Shown one piece after another: positions 9,264 to 18,057 of a stretch of DNA of 64,000 nucleotides. Location: contig NZ_LT630003.1 in NCBI RefSeq assembly GCF_900105615.1, forward strand, positions 2,108,001 through 2,172,000, given 5' to 3'. Numbering within the stretch: the stretch's first letter is position 1; each line of letters opens with the position of its first letter. The notes under the pieces were generated by a model. The model worked only from the letters and a program-made list of their open reading frames with translations. It searched no databases and had not been told where the DNA came from. This stretch comes from Lacrimispora sphenoides JCM 1415 (GTDB lineage Bacteria > Bacillota > Clostridia > Lachnospirales > Lachnospiraceae). The position numbers and the translations under genes were made by a program.

Positions 9264-9929
9264 CTATTTAACCCGTTTGTCGCTTTTTTTGGATAATTTC
9301 ATTCCGGTTTCCTGAATGATCTGGACGATGATCACAAGGATCGCGACTGTTACAAACATCATCTGTGTCTGATAACGGTAATATCCATATCGAATCGCAA
9401 TATCACCAAGACCGCCGCCGCCTACAAATCCGGCCATAGCGGAATAGGATAATATGGTTGTTACGGAAAGTGCTGCTCCTACCAGGAGGGAAGGCTTTGC
9501 CTCCGGGAGGAGAACCTTACATATAATTTGAAACGTAGAGGCACCCATGGATTTCGCCGCTTCTATCACACCGCTGTCCACTTCCTTAAATGAAGACTCC
9601 ACCACTCTTGCAACATATGGTGCTGCCGCTATTACTAAAGGCGGAATCACGGCCTTTGGTCCCAGAAGCGTTCCAACAATCATTTTTGTAACGGGTATTA
9701 CCATAATAAGCAAAATAATAAAGGGTATGGAGCGGAACAAATTGATAACAAGTCCCAAAACCTGCTGGAGCCAGGGGATTGGATGGATTCCATCTTTATC
9801 TGTAACAATTAGTATAATACCCAGAGGGATACCGATAAGATAAGAAAAAACGGAAGATGTCAGCGTCATAAACAAAGACTCTCCTATACCGGTAATAAGC
9901 ATTTGTATCGTTGTCGCATCAAAGGTCAT
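9264..9929 (-). CDS. metI: Methionine ABC transporter permease MetI
   Basis: 221-residue permease with five predicted membrane spans and the EAA loop (VIEAAKSMGASTFQIICKVLLPEA). It forms the channel of the methionine importer. Its start overlaps the end of metN by 11 bases, with GAGGAGGTG inside metN as ribosome binding site, indicating translational coupling. Confidence 0.95.
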   Translation of the reverse strand: MTFDATTIQMLITGIGESLFMTLTSSVFSYLIGIPLGIILIVTDKDGIHPIPWLQQVLGLVINLFRSIPFIILLIMVIPVTKMIVGTLLGPKAVIPPLVIAAAPYVARVVESSFKEVDSGVIEAAKSMGASTFQIICKVLLPEAKPSLLVGAALSVTTILSYSAMAGFVGGGGLGDIAIRYGYYRYQTQMMFVTVAILVIIVQIIQETGMKLSKKSDKRVK

Positions 9930-10941
9930 GTTTCTTCACCTCCTCATGTGTAATCCCTGCTGTTTTTAAATAACTAAGCACCCGGTTCTGGTCAACTTCA
10001 TTATCCGGAAGCTGAATGACCATCTGTCCCATAGCGGTTCCGTTAATATCTCTGGTTTCGGCATGCATAATGTTCACCGGTACCTTACAGGCTAATATCA
10101 TATTGGCGAGGACCGGCTCAAAGGAAGACCGTCCGTCAAAGGAAATCCGGACTCTTCTGGAGCCGCCGAAACGGCTGACTTGTTCCGCCGCTTCCCCTAA
10201 TATAAGCTGTCTGCCGATTTTTGATTTTGGCTCAGAGAATATTTCCTTTACGCTTCCCACTTCTGCAATATGGCTCTGGTCAATAATCGCTACCCGGTCA
10301 CAGATTGCTTCTATTACTGACATCTCATGGGTGATAACAACCACAGTTACTCCCATGGACTTGTTAATATCTTTTAAAAGTCCAAGTATGGACTTTGTAG
10401 TGTTTGGATCCAACGCACTTGTGGCTTCATCGCAAAGGAGAACCTTTGGATTGGTTGCCAGGGCTCTTGCTATGGCTACCCTTTGCTTCTGCCCACCTGA
10501 GAGCTGAGACGGATAAGCCTTGGCCCGGTCCTTAAGACCCACGATTTCCAAAAGCTCCATGGCTCTTTTTAACCCTTCCTTTTTGGGTGCCTTGGCGATT
10601 TCCAGCGGAAAGCACACATTCTGAAGAACGTTCCTTTGAGCCAGCAGGTTGAACTGCTGAAAAATCATGCCCATGGACTGTCTGGCCAGTCTCTGCTCCT
10701 GCGGCCGCATGGCGGTCAGGCTCTTGTTTTCAAAAAGTACATCTCCTGATGTCGGTATTTCTAAATAATTGATACAGCGGACCAAAGTACTTTTTCCGGC
10801 TCCGCTTAAACCGATAATTCCAAATATCTCTCCCTGTTCTATGGACAGGTTGATATCGTCTAGGGCCTTAATCGGGCCGCCTGTGGTACGAAACTCTTTT
10901 CCCAGTCCCACCAGCTGAATAATAGGTTCTGCTGACTGCAT
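9919..10941 (-). CDS. metN: Methionine ABC transporter ATP-binding protein MetN
   Basis: 340-residue ATPase: Walker A GLSGAGKST (44-52), signature LSGGQKQR, Walker B LLCDEAT, and a C-terminal NIL regulatory domain (about 265-340) that in characterised MetN proteins binds methionine and inhibits transport. The ATG at 10941 is preceded by AAAGGAA at good spacing. The open frame continues upstream through the leader terminator, so a longer start is not credible. It is the first structural gene after the Met-rich leader peptide and terminator. Confidence 0.95.
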   Translation of the reverse strand: MQSAEPIIQLVGLGKEFRTTGGPIKALDDINLSIEQGEIFGIIGLSGAGKSTLVRCINYLEIPTSGDVLFENKSLTAMRPQEQRLARQSMGMIFQQFNLLAQRNVLQNVCFPLEIAKAPKKEGLKRAMELLEIVGLKDRAKAYPSQLSGGQKQRVAIARALATNPKVLLCDEATSALDPNTTKSILGLLKDINKSMGVTVVVITHEMSVIEAICDRVAIIDQSHIAEVGSVKEIFSEPKSKIGRQLILGEAAEQVSRFGGSRRVRISFDGRSSFEPVLANMILACKVPVNIMHAETRDINGTAMGQMVIQLPDNEVDQNRVLSYLKTAGITHEEVKKHDL

Positions 10942-11017
10942 TTGTCTATTTCCTTTCATTATTATTGCCCATCTTTCTGAGCATAATGGAATTTCTGTAG
11001 GGTGTTTTTTAAGGTAC

Positions 11018-11051
11018 AAAAAGGCCGCAAGCCCTGCACAGACTTGCGACC
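11018..11051 (-). terminator. Intrinsic terminator in the metNIQ leader
   Basis: On the minus strand GGTCGCAAG and CTTGCGGCC pair (one G-U) around an 11-base loop and are followed by TTTTT. It lies between the leader peptide stop and metN, where an attenuator terminator is expected. I could not identify a convincing antiterminator by eye. Confidence 0.75.
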
Positions 11052-11113
11052 TAAAATTTCCGCGTATTGCTGCTCTCAGCGAATTCCAATCACAATCCAT
11101 ACAAATGAAACGA

Positions 11114-11209
11114 TTATCGTATTTTTATGCACTCTGATACACGACACATCATCATACACATGCCGTTCATCTTGTTCATATTCATCTGCATGGCTCTCCA
11201 CTGGTTCAT
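11114..11209 (-). CDS. Methionine-rich leader peptide of metNIQ (31 codons)
   Basis: The ATG at 11209 has GGGAGGAG 8 bases upstream (11218-11225), a near-ideal ribosome binding site. The 31-codon peptide holds nine Met (positions 1, 7, 9, 11, 14, 17, 19, 20, 21) and three Cys (18, 22, 27), with the run MCMMMC at 17-22. The stop is followed 62 bases later by an intrinsic terminator, then by metN. This arrangement suggests ribosome stalling at Met codons when charged Met-tRNA is scarce, allowing read-through into the methionine importer. The amino-acid match between peptide and operon is the main support. The alternative is a small metal-binding peptide. Confidence 0.7.
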   Translation of the reverse strand: MNQWRAMQMNMNKMNGMCMMMCRVSECIKIR

Positions 11210-11229
11210 GGCAGCTACTCCTCCCACTG

Positions 11230-11252
11230 ATTCCTATAGGCAAACTAGGAAT
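11230..11252 (-). promoter_or_regulatory. Hairpin ahead of the leader peptide
   Basis: ATTCCTA and TAGGAAT form a perfect 7-bp stem with a 9-base loop, beginning about 10 bases into the transcript and ending 4 bases before the GGGAGGAG site. It may protect the RNA 5' end or modulate leader translation. Confidence 0.45.
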
Positions 11253-11267
11253 TACTTTATGAGGCGT

Positions 11268-11296
11268 ATTTTACGCTCTCTTCCTGTTTTTGTCAA
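11268..11296 (-). promoter_or_regulatory. Sigma-A promoter of metNIQ
   Basis: Minus strand TTGACA, 17 bases, TAAAAT. Transcription would start near 11261 and cover the hairpin, leader peptide and terminator before metN. Confidence 0.8.
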
Positions 11297-11330
11297 TACA
11301 TATTTTAAAATTTGAAATAAAAACCTAATT

Positions 11331-12734
11331 TTATGAACATAAGTCTACAATCACCTGCGCGAATATCTTTGCGCTTACAATCAGTTCGTCAATGACTGCA
11401 TACTCATCAGCTCCATGCATCCGGTTATCTGTCCCCGGCATGGAAGCGCCGAAGGCAACGCCGTTCTTTAATTCATGGACATAGGTACCGCCGCCCATGG
11501 ATACACACTCTCCCTTGCGGCCCGTATAGCTTTCATAAGCACTGAGCAGGGTCTTTACAAATTCCGAATTTCCATCCACATGATGAGGAGGCTTCATGGA
11601 ATCATTGTGAAGGGTAAAGCCCTTTTCCGCCATGTTTCTTCTTACCACTAAAAGGACATTCTCCTCAGTCGCACAGACCGGACACCGGCTGTCAAAGGTA
11701 CCCTCTAAACCGGATTCTGTCACCTTTAAGAGACTGAATGCCAGAGTCAGGCTGCCGGAAAGCTCATCTTCCATTTTTATTCCCAAAGCATCTCCTGAAG
11801 TATCCCCATGAGGGATCAGCTCCAGAAGGCGGCGGATCATGATCATCTGTTCGCATTCGGCCAGAGGAAGCTCTGTTAAGAATAAAAGAAGTCCGGTCAG
11901 GGCGTTATTACCCTCTTCAGGAAGAGAGGCATGAGCACTTTTACCGATTGCAGTTATGATGGCTGTATCTTCATCCAATTTCAGTTCAAAGCGGATTCCC
12001 GTCCTTTTTTCACACTCTGCCGCTGCATGTTCAAGAACTTTTGCATCGAGGCCTGTCACAACTGCACTGGCCTTTCCAGGAACCACGTTTACTTTGGTTC
12101 CGGCCTCTACGCTCACCAGTTTTGGAAGCTGGTCAGAAGCTGCCCATTCTGCGGTGAAATGGCCGTTTAAGCCACCCTTTTCCGTATTCACAACCGGGAA
12201 GGAGCCGTCAGGCGAAAAGGTCATCGGTGCTTCCTTTTCTATGGCATAATAATGGGCGATATCTGAGCTTCCGCACTCTTCGTCTGTTCCCAGAATCAGC
12301 CGAACATTTTTATTAAGGGGTATATTCAACTCTTTTACAGCTCTCATGGCATAAAGAGCTGCAACAGCCGGGCCCTTATCATCTGCGGTTCCCCTGCCGA
12401 ATAGTTTATCTCCCTTTACTACAGGCTCAAAAGGCTCTGTCTCCTTCCAGCCTTCTCCTGCAGGCACCACATCAAGATGGGCCAGGATATCAAGCTGGCT
12501 CTCCTTGTCGTTTAAATCTGCCGTTCCAACATAATTATCATAATTGGTAATGGAGAAACCATAGGATTCCGCAATATCCAGCGCTTCATTCAAAGCTTCA
12601 AACGCTCCCGGTCCATAGGGCATCCCTTCCCTGTAGGGCATCTTTTCACTGTTAATGCGGCACAGCGTACAGATGTCTTCTATCATTTCCTGCTTATGTG
12701 ACTCTATATATTCTTCTATTTCTTTCCTATACAT
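11331..12734 (-). CDS. M20 family dipeptidase, Sapep/PepV type
   Basis: Cytoplasmic zinc dipeptidase of 467 residues that would split dipeptides taken up or made during protein turnover. Metal ligands and catalytic residues of the M20 family are visible: H86 and D88 in LAHLDVVP, D118/D119 in GTADDKG, E152/E153 in GTDEECG, and the C-terminal MHGADEY motif. The length matches Sapep/PepV rather than the shorter ArgE group. It lies 18 bases downstream of yqeY. The metNIQ promoter lies just past its stop codon. Confidence 0.88.
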   Translation of the reverse strand: MYRKEIEEYIESHKQEMIEDICTLCRINSEKMPYREGMPYGPGAFEALNEALDIAESYGFSITNYDNYVGTADLNDKESQLDILAHLDVVPAGEGWKETEPFEPVVKGDKLFGRGTADDKGPAVAALYAMRAVKELNIPLNKNVRLILGTDEECGSSDIAHYYAIEKEAPMTFSPDGSFPVVNTEKGGLNGHFTAEWAASDQLPKLVSVEAGTKVNVVPGKASAVVTGLDAKVLEHAAAECEKRTGIRFELKLDEDTAIITAIGKSAHASLPEEGNNALTGLLLFLTELPLAECEQMIMIRRLLELIPHGDTSGDALGIKMEDELSGSLTLAFSLLKVTESGLEGTFDSRCPVCATEENVLLVVRRNMAEKGFTLHNDSMKPPHHVDGNSEFVKTLLSAYESYTGRKGECVSMGGGTYVHELKNGVAFGASMPGTDNRMHGADEYAVIDELIVSAKIFAQVIVDLCS

Positions 12735-12752
12735 GATCCACGCCCCTTTTTT

Positions 12753-13205
12753 TTATTTCATCATAGATGCCAGCACGTCATTTACTGCTTTGCCGTCTGC
12801 TTTGCCTTTTACCTTGGGCATCAGGGTCTTCATGATCCTTCCTTTGTCTGCTCCAGTAGGAGCTTCAATTCCAAGTTCCTCAAGAACAGACTGGATGATC
12901 TCCCTGATCTGCTCCTCTCCCATATCCTCCGGAGCAAATTCCTTATAAACGGTAATACGAAACGCCGCTTCTTCCCGGATATCCGTCCTGTCTTCAGGCG
13001 CAAGATCATGAGTTTCCTGATTCTGTTTGATTTCCTTCTTTACAACTGTATTGGCCTCATCTTCCGTAATAGGGGTATGATCCTTCTTATCGATTTCAAA
13101 ATTTTTAAGAGCAGAAAGAAGCATGGATAAAGCATCTTTTCGCTGTTTTTCCTTTGCCTTCATTGCCTCTACCATGGCTGCCCTTACTTCATCAATCTTA
13201 CTCAT
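12753..13205 (-). CDS. yqeY: GatB/YqeY domain protein
   Basis: 150-residue YqeY family protein, begins MSKIDEVRAAMVEAMKAK and ends in the helical tail resembling the tRNA-interacting domain of GatB. Family role is unclear; a contribution to tRNA-dependent amidation has been proposed. AAGGAGG precedes the ATG. It lies between prfC and the dipeptidase gene. Confidence 0.9.
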   Translation of the reverse strand: MSKIDEVRAAMVEAMKAKEKQRKDALSMLLSALKNFEIDKKDHTPITEDEANTVVKKEIKQNQETHDLAPEDRTDIREEAAFRITVYKEFAPEDMGEEQIREIIQSVLEELGIEAPTGADKGRIMKTLMPKVKGKADGKAVNDVLASMMK

Positions 13206-13294
13206 TGTCTGCTGCCTCCTTATATTTTATGATTACTAAACCGTTACCAGCTTTCCTGCATCTAAATATGCGAACGACTCACAAAACGTTTTTC

Positions 13295-14884
13295 TTAGTT
13301 GTGGCCGAATTCAGAAAGCTTTAGTCCCGGGTTACGCTCCAATACCATGCCAACGCTCCAGCTGTTGACAAATAAAAGAAGAGGATTGTCTTTTAGATCC
13401 TTGATCCGTTTCATATCGGACGTCCCCTGAATCTTGGCTACATCAATTTCTTCTTTGTTCACGATCCAGCGGATATATTCATATGGAAGCTTTTCAAGCC
13501 TTACTTCCACGTTGTACTCATTTTCCAGACGATAGGTCAAAACCTCAAACTGCAGTTCTCCCACGACTCCCACGATGATCTCTTCCATTCCGGTATTAAA
13601 CTCCTGGAAGATCTGAATGGCACCTTCCTGTGCAATCTGGTTTACGCCTTTGATGAACTGCTTTCTTTTCATGGTATCCATCTGCCGCACTCTTGCGAAA
13701 TGCTCTGGTGCAAAGGTAGGAATCCCTTCATATTCAAATTTTTCATTGGATTTGCAAAGGGTATCTCCGATGGAAAAAATGCCCGGATCAAAGACACCGA
13801 TAATATCACCTGCATAGGCCTCTTCCACGATCTTCCTGTCCTGGGCCATAATCTGCTGCGGCTGGGACAAACGCATCTTTTTGCCGCCCTGCACATGATG
13901 TACTTCCATGCCTGCATCAAACTTGCCGGAGACGATCCGCATGAATGCAACACGGTCTCTGTGAGCCTTATTCATGTTGGCCTGGATCTTGAATACAAAA
14001 GCGGAAAAATCCTCTTCAAACGGGTCCACAACTCCTGTAGTCGTCAGTCTTGGCAGCGGAGAAGTTGTCATATGAAGAAAGTGCTGCAGGAATGTCTCTA
14101 CCCCGAAGTTTGTGAGAGCAGAACCGAAAAATACAGGAGATAAGTCTCCCCTGCCGACCCGGTCCATATCCAGTTCATCACTGGCGCCGTCAAGCAGCTC
14201 GATATCCTCCATAAGCTGCTGGTGAAAGCTTTCTCCGATCATTGCATCCACCTGGGCATCCCCCAGCTGGACTTCTGTAGCCTCCACTTCCTTCTGGCCG
14301 TTCGTATTCGCCCGGAATGTGGTTATAGTTTCTTTAAAGCGGTCATAAACCCCTTTAAATTCTCTTCCGCAGCCTATGGGCCAGTTGACAGGACAGGTCC
14401 GGATTCCAAGCACTTCCTCGATCTCATCCATCAGTTCAAATGGATCTCTTGCTTCCCGGTCCATCTTATTCACAAATGTAAAAATGGGGATATGGCGCAT
14501 AACGCAGACTTTAAACAGCTTGATGGTCTGAGCCTCCACACCTTTGGAACCGTCAATGACCATGACAGCGGAATCGGCCGCCATAAGGGTACGATAGGTA
14601 TCCTCAGAGAAATCCTGGTGACCTGGTGTGTCCAGAATGTTGATGCAGAATCCGTCGTAATTAAACTGTAACACAGAGGAGGTGACGGAAATACCTCTCT
14701 CTTTTTCAATCTCCATCCAGTCGGAAACGGCATGCTTGGCGCCTTTTCTTCCTTTTACGGTACCAGCCAGATTAATGGCTCCTCCATAAAGCAGAAATTT
14801 CTCCGTCAAGGTCGTCTTTCCCGCATCCGGATGGGAAATAATAGCAAATGTTCTTCTCTTTTTAATTTCTTCCGCTATATTCAC
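13295..14884 (-). CDS. prfC: Peptide chain release factor 3
   Basis: Translational GTPase that recycles RF1/RF2 from the ribosome after termination. 529 residues with G1 SHPDAGKT, G3 DTPGHQDF and G4 NKMD, followed by domain 2 and the RF3 C-terminal domain. The start is taken as the GTG at 14884, because GGAGGAA lies 9 bases upstream; the ATG at 14908 would place the ribosome binding site inside the gene and has none of its own. A sigma-A promoter lies 40-70 bases upstream. Confidence 0.95.
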   Translation of the reverse strand: MNIAEEIKKRRTFAIISHPDAGKTTLTEKFLLYGGAINLAGTVKGRKGAKHAVSDWMEIEKERGISVTSSVLQFNYDGFCINILDTPGHQDFSEDTYRTLMAADSAVMVIDGSKGVEAQTIKLFKVCVMRHIPIFTFVNKMDREARDPFELMDEIEEVLGIRTCPVNWPIGCGREFKGVYDRFKETITTFRANTNGQKEVEATEVQLGDAQVDAMIGESFHQQLMEDIELLDGASDELDMDRVGRGDLSPVFFGSALTNFGVETFLQHFLHMTTSPLPRLTTTGVVDPFEEDFSAFVFKIQANMNKAHRDRVAFMRIVSGKFDAGMEVHHVQGGKKMRLSQPQQIMAQDRKIVEEAYAGDIIGVFDPGIFSIGDTLCKSNEKFEYEGIPTFAPEHFARVRQMDTMKRKQFIKGVNQIAQEGAIQIFQEFNTGMEEIIVGVVGELQFEVLTYRLENEYNVEVRLEKLPYEYIRWIVNKEEIDVAKIQGTSDMKRIKDLKDNPLLLFVNSWSVGMVLERNPGLKLSEFGHN

Positions 14885-14923
14885 AAAAATAGTTCCTCCA
14901 AAATTCACGTCTAGATCTCGTCT

Positions 14924-14952
14924 ATTGTAGTATGATTCTAACCATAAGTCAA
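14924..14952 (-). promoter_or_regulatory. Sigma-A promoter of prfC
   Basis: Minus strand TTGACT, 17 bases, TACAAT, about 40 bases before the GTG start. Confidence 0.65.
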
Positions 14953-15032
14953 GATTCTATCTACCATAGTTAAGAGGATATTCGCAATCCGCTCCGCTGC
15001 TTGCTCACAGCGTGCCCCGCTCTACCGGGCAT

Positions 15033-15066
15033 AACCGAATAGCAGCTATCGCTGCCTGATTCGGTT
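15033..15066 (-). terminator. Strong hairpin after the esterase gene
   Basis: AACCGAAT and ATTCGGTT enclose an inner GCAGC-GATA-GCTGC stem. The hairpin overlaps the esterase stop codon. A second small stem (GCCC/GGGC, 15014-15030) follows. There is no clear U-run, so it may stabilise the 3' end as well as terminate. Confidence 0.5.
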
Positions 15067-15880
15067 AAAAATTAGAAAGCCAGGTTTTTGCAAGAGAAAT
15101 CCAGCTCTGGCAGGAAGGTTCTAAGAGGGACTCGTTGGAGCCTGCGGTTTCTTCGCTGGCCAGAGACAGGCCATGACAGCCCGCAGGATAAACATGAAGT
15201 TCAAAATTCACGCCATGCCTTCTCATGGCAGAAGCCAGGAGCAGACTGTTTTCAAGGGGCACAGCAGCATCGGTATACGTATGCCAAAGGAAAGCTTTCG
15301 GAGTCTTTTCCGTAACAAAGTTCTCTAAGGAAACCGCCTCTGTATCTTCCTTTGCCGCATTCTCTCCCAAAAGACTTAAGATAGAACCGGCATGCTTAAA
15401 CTCCCCGCTTGTGATCACAGGGTAATTTAAAATCAGCCCGTCCGGACGGATCTCCTCCGGAGTCCGATCTATGGGTTCCCACACAAAATCCCTGTCCCAG
15501 AAAACCCCAAGGCTGCAGGCCAAATGCCCGGCGGCAGAAAAACCGCATGGAATGATTTTATTGGTGTCAACCTTCCACTCTGCTGCGTGCTGCCGGATGA
15601 CAGCTACCGCTTCCGCAAGCTCCCTTAAGGAAGTGGGGAAACGATTGGGGTCCACGCTGTAATCCAAGACAAAGGCATGGCAGCCCATGGACATAAACTG
15701 CAAGGCTATGGGCTCACTCTCCCGATCCGACCGCCGGCTGTATCCGCCTCCCGGGAGCACAATAACAGCAGGGCGAAGCTTATCCGGGTTAACGCTTATG
15801 CTGTCCAGTAAATAACCAGTCAAACACACAGGGCCGGTCAACTGCCCTGGTACAGCGATTTGTCTTTTCTCAATTCTCAT
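15065..15880 (-). CDS. Alpha/beta hydrolase, acetyl-esterase type
   Basis: 271-residue cytoplasmic esterase of the BD-FAE/Aes type. The oxyanion-hole segment VLPGGGYS (about 41-48), nucleophile Ser115 in GFSAAG, Asp204 and His236 (GCHG) make a complete triad. Such enzymes deacetylate xylan-derived or similar oligosaccharides, which would fit the carbohydrate genes in the window, but the substrate is unknown. It is 5 bases downstream of coaBC and probably co-transcribed. Confidence 0.82.
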   Translation of the reverse strand: MRIEKRQIAVPGQLTGPVCLTGYLLDSISVNPDKLRPAVIVLPGGGYSRRSDRESEPIALQFMSMGCHAFVLDYSVDPNRFPTSLRELAEAVAVIRQHAAEWKVDTNKIIPCGFSAAGHLACSLGVFWDRDFVWEPIDRTPEEIRPDGLILNYPVITSGEFKHAGSILSLLGENAAKEDTEAVSLENFVTEKTPKAFLWHTYTDAAVPLENSLLLASAMRRHGVNFELHVYPAGCHGLSLASEETAGSNESLLEPSCQSWISLAKTWLSNF

Positions 15881-15885
15881 AATTC

Positions 15886-17094
15886 CTACTCCTTCTTTCC
15901 CTCATTCTGACGGGTAAATATCTCATCCAGAATGTGATGCGCTACTTCATCTTTTGTCATGGTCTTAAGTGGCCGCTCTTTTTCCCTGGTTATGATGGTA
16001 ACTACGTTGGTATCTGTTCCAAAGCCGGCGCCTTCCACTTTTAAGTTGTTGGCAACAATCATGTCTATCTTTTTTTTATCAAGCTTTACTCTTGAATTTT
16101 CCATCATATTCTGGGTCTCCATGGAAAAGCCGCAAAGAAACTGTCCCTTTCTACGGTGCTCTCCCAACCATTTAAGGATATCGTCCGTCCGTTCCAGTTC
16201 TATAACCATTTCTCCCTCTTTTTTCTTTGTTTTTTCCGTCCCCACATGCTTTGGACGGTAATCCGCCACAGCGGCGGCCTTAATGATAGCATCCTGAGAT
16301 TCCGCTTCTGCCGTAACCGCATCAAACATTTCTTTTGCGCTGCCAACCTCTATTAAGTGTACAAACCTGGGCTTTGGCGTATCCGTTATCCCGCTCACAA
16401 GCGTCACATCCGCCCCTCTTAAGGAGGCAGCCTTTGCCACTGCATAGCCCATTTTCCCTGTGGAATGGTTTGTGATAAACCGGACCGGATCAATGGATTC
16501 CCTGGTAGGACCGGCCGTTACCAGAATCTTCTTTCCTGCCAGGTCTTTTTCAAAGCACACCTCTTTTTCAATGAAATCAAAGAGCACCTCAGGATCCGGC
16601 ATCTTTCCTGCCCCAATATCTCCGCAGGCCAGGTACCCGAAATCAGGTTTGATTACTTCCATGCCATAGGACTCGCAAATCCTTAAATTATCCTGAACAA
16701 TTGGATTCTCATACATATTGGTGTTCATGGCAGGAGAAATGATCTTCTTGCATCTGCATGCCAAAACAGTGGTTGTCAGCATGTCATCCGCCATCCCATG
16801 AGCCAGCTTTGCGATCACATTGGCACTGGCCGGTGCAATCATTACAACGTCGGCAAGCTTGGCAATGGATACATGCTCTACGTTGAACTGAAAATTGCGG
16901 TCAAAAGTATCCACCAGGCATTTATTGCCTGTCAATGTTTCAAACGTAATGGGATTAATAAAATTCGTTGCATTTTGGGACATTAAGACATGTACGTTGC
17001 AGCCCTTTTTAACCAGCATACTGGCAAGTCCGGCTATCTTATAGGCCGCAATACTTCCTGTTACACCCAAAATGATATTTTTTCCTTTCAGCAT
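15886..17094 (-). CDS. coaBC: Bifunctional phosphopantothenoylcysteine decarboxylase/phosphopantothenate-cysteine ligase
   Basis: Two consecutive steps of coenzyme A synthesis. The N-terminal flavoprotein CoaC domain (1-185) shows GVTGSIAAYK, the PAMN motif and the ACGDIGAGKMP lid. The C-terminal CoaB domain (186-402) shows VTAGPTRESIDPVRFITN and the late AAVADYRP segment. 402 residues is typical. GGGAGG precedes the ATG. It is divergent from coaX, so two CoA genes share one intergenic region. Confidence 0.96.
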   Translation of the reverse strand: MLKGKNIILGVTGSIAAYKIAGLASMLVKKGCNVHVLMSQNATNFINPITFETLTGNKCLVDTFDRNFQFNVEHVSIAKLADVVMIAPASANVIAKLAHGMADDMLTTTVLACRCKKIISPAMNTNMYENPIVQDNLRICESYGMEVIKPDFGYLACGDIGAGKMPDPEVLFDFIEKEVCFEKDLAGKKILVTAGPTRESIDPVRFITNHSTGKMGYAVAKAASLRGADVTLVSGITDTPKPRFVHLIEVGSAKEMFDAVTAEAESQDAIIKAAAVADYRPKHVGTEKTKKKEGEMVIELERTDDILKWLGEHRRKGQFLCGFSMETQNMMENSRVKLDKKKIDMIVANNLKVEGAGFGTDTNVVTIITREKERPLKTMTKDEVAHHILDEIFTRQNEGKKE

Positions 17095-17178
17095 AAGTGC
17101 CTCCCGTTGTTTTTCGTCTTAAAATATGATACTCTACAGTATAGCACAAGAAAAAAAAGTTGGAAAGGAGTTCCCTTT

Positions 17179-17949
17179 ATGATTTTGGCCATAGATATGG
17201 GAAACAGCAATATTGTCATAGGCGGCATCGACAATACCGGCATTTACTTTGTAGAGCGAGTTACCACCAATCACGGAAAAACCGAGCTGGAATATGCGGT
17301 TAATATAAAAGATATTATGGAAATTCATAACATGCCCCTCTCATCCATCGAAGGGGCAATCCTGTCTTCGGTTGTTCCTCCTCTTACGGATGTGGTCGTG
17401 TGCGCTGTTAAAAAAATAACAGGCAAGACACCCATGGTGGTCGGCTCCGGAATGAAGACCGGACTCAACATCAAGATGGACAACCCTAAGACCGTTGGCA
17501 GCGATTTGATCGTCAATGCGGTAGCTGCTTTAAAGGAATATCAGGCTCCCATCATTATCGTTGACATGGGAACTGCCACTACCATGTCCGTCATTGACCG
17601 GGATGGAAACTATTCCGGCGGAATTATATTCCCCGGCCTCAGAGTCTCCCTGGATTCCTTAAGCAGCCGGGCCGCCCAGCTCCCTTACATCGGTTTAAAC
17701 AAACCGACCAGGGTGATCGGCAAAAATACCATTGACTGCATGAAAAACGGAATCCTTTACGGCAATGCCGCCATGATCGACGGTGTCATCGACCGTATGG
17801 AGGAAGAATTAGGGACTTTGGCAAGCCTTGTGGCGACCGGAGGTCTGGCTTCCTCTGTCGTCCCGCTTTGTTATCATAAAATTCATTATGACGAGGCTCT
17901 GCTATTAAAGGGATTGCTGGTTCTATATGAAAAAAATAAGCAGGATTAA
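17179..17949 (+). CDS. coaX: Type III pantothenate kinase
   Basis: First step of CoA synthesis, ATP-dependent phosphorylation of pantothenate. 256 residues with the ASKHA fold: phosphate-1 motif AIDMGNSN at the N-terminus, DMGTATT in the middle, and ATGGLAS near the end. The ATG at 17179 has GAAAGGAG upstream; an earlier in-frame ATG would overlap coaBC by 100 bases and is rejected. Confidence 0.95.
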   Translation: MILAIDMGNSNIVIGGIDNTGIYFVERVTTNHGKTELEYAVNIKDIMEIHNMPLSSIEGAILSSVVPPLTDVVVCAVKKITGKTPMVVGSGMKTGLNIKMDNPKTVGSDLIVNAVAALKEYQAPIIIVDMGTATTMSVIDRDGNYSGGIIFPGLRVSLDSLSSRAAQLPYIGLNKPTRVIGKNTIDCMKNGILYGNAAMIDGVIDRMEEELGTLASLVATGGLASSVVPLCYHKIHYDEALLLKGLLVLYEKNKQD

Positions 17950-18057
17950 TAATGCCCTAAAAACTGGAAAATAATTTTGATCCGGCTATCGTATAAAAGC
18001 CCTCGATTGAGTACATCATTTCTGTATGAGAATAATGAATGATGCGGAGGGAAAGAT

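Noticed and set aside
10942..11100. N-terminal extension of MetN reading through the leader
   Set aside because: The open frame crosses an intrinsic terminator and lacks a ribosome binding site; the ATG at 10941 has AAAGGAA.
10960..11260. SAM (S-box) or Met T-box riboswitch before metN
   Set aside because: Neither the S-box core pattern nor the T-box sequence (GGTGGTACCGCG type) was found on the transcribed strand.
13700..14143. Plus-strand frame inside prfC
   Set aside because: Antisense to a conserved GTPase gene; composition reflects the opposite strand's codons.
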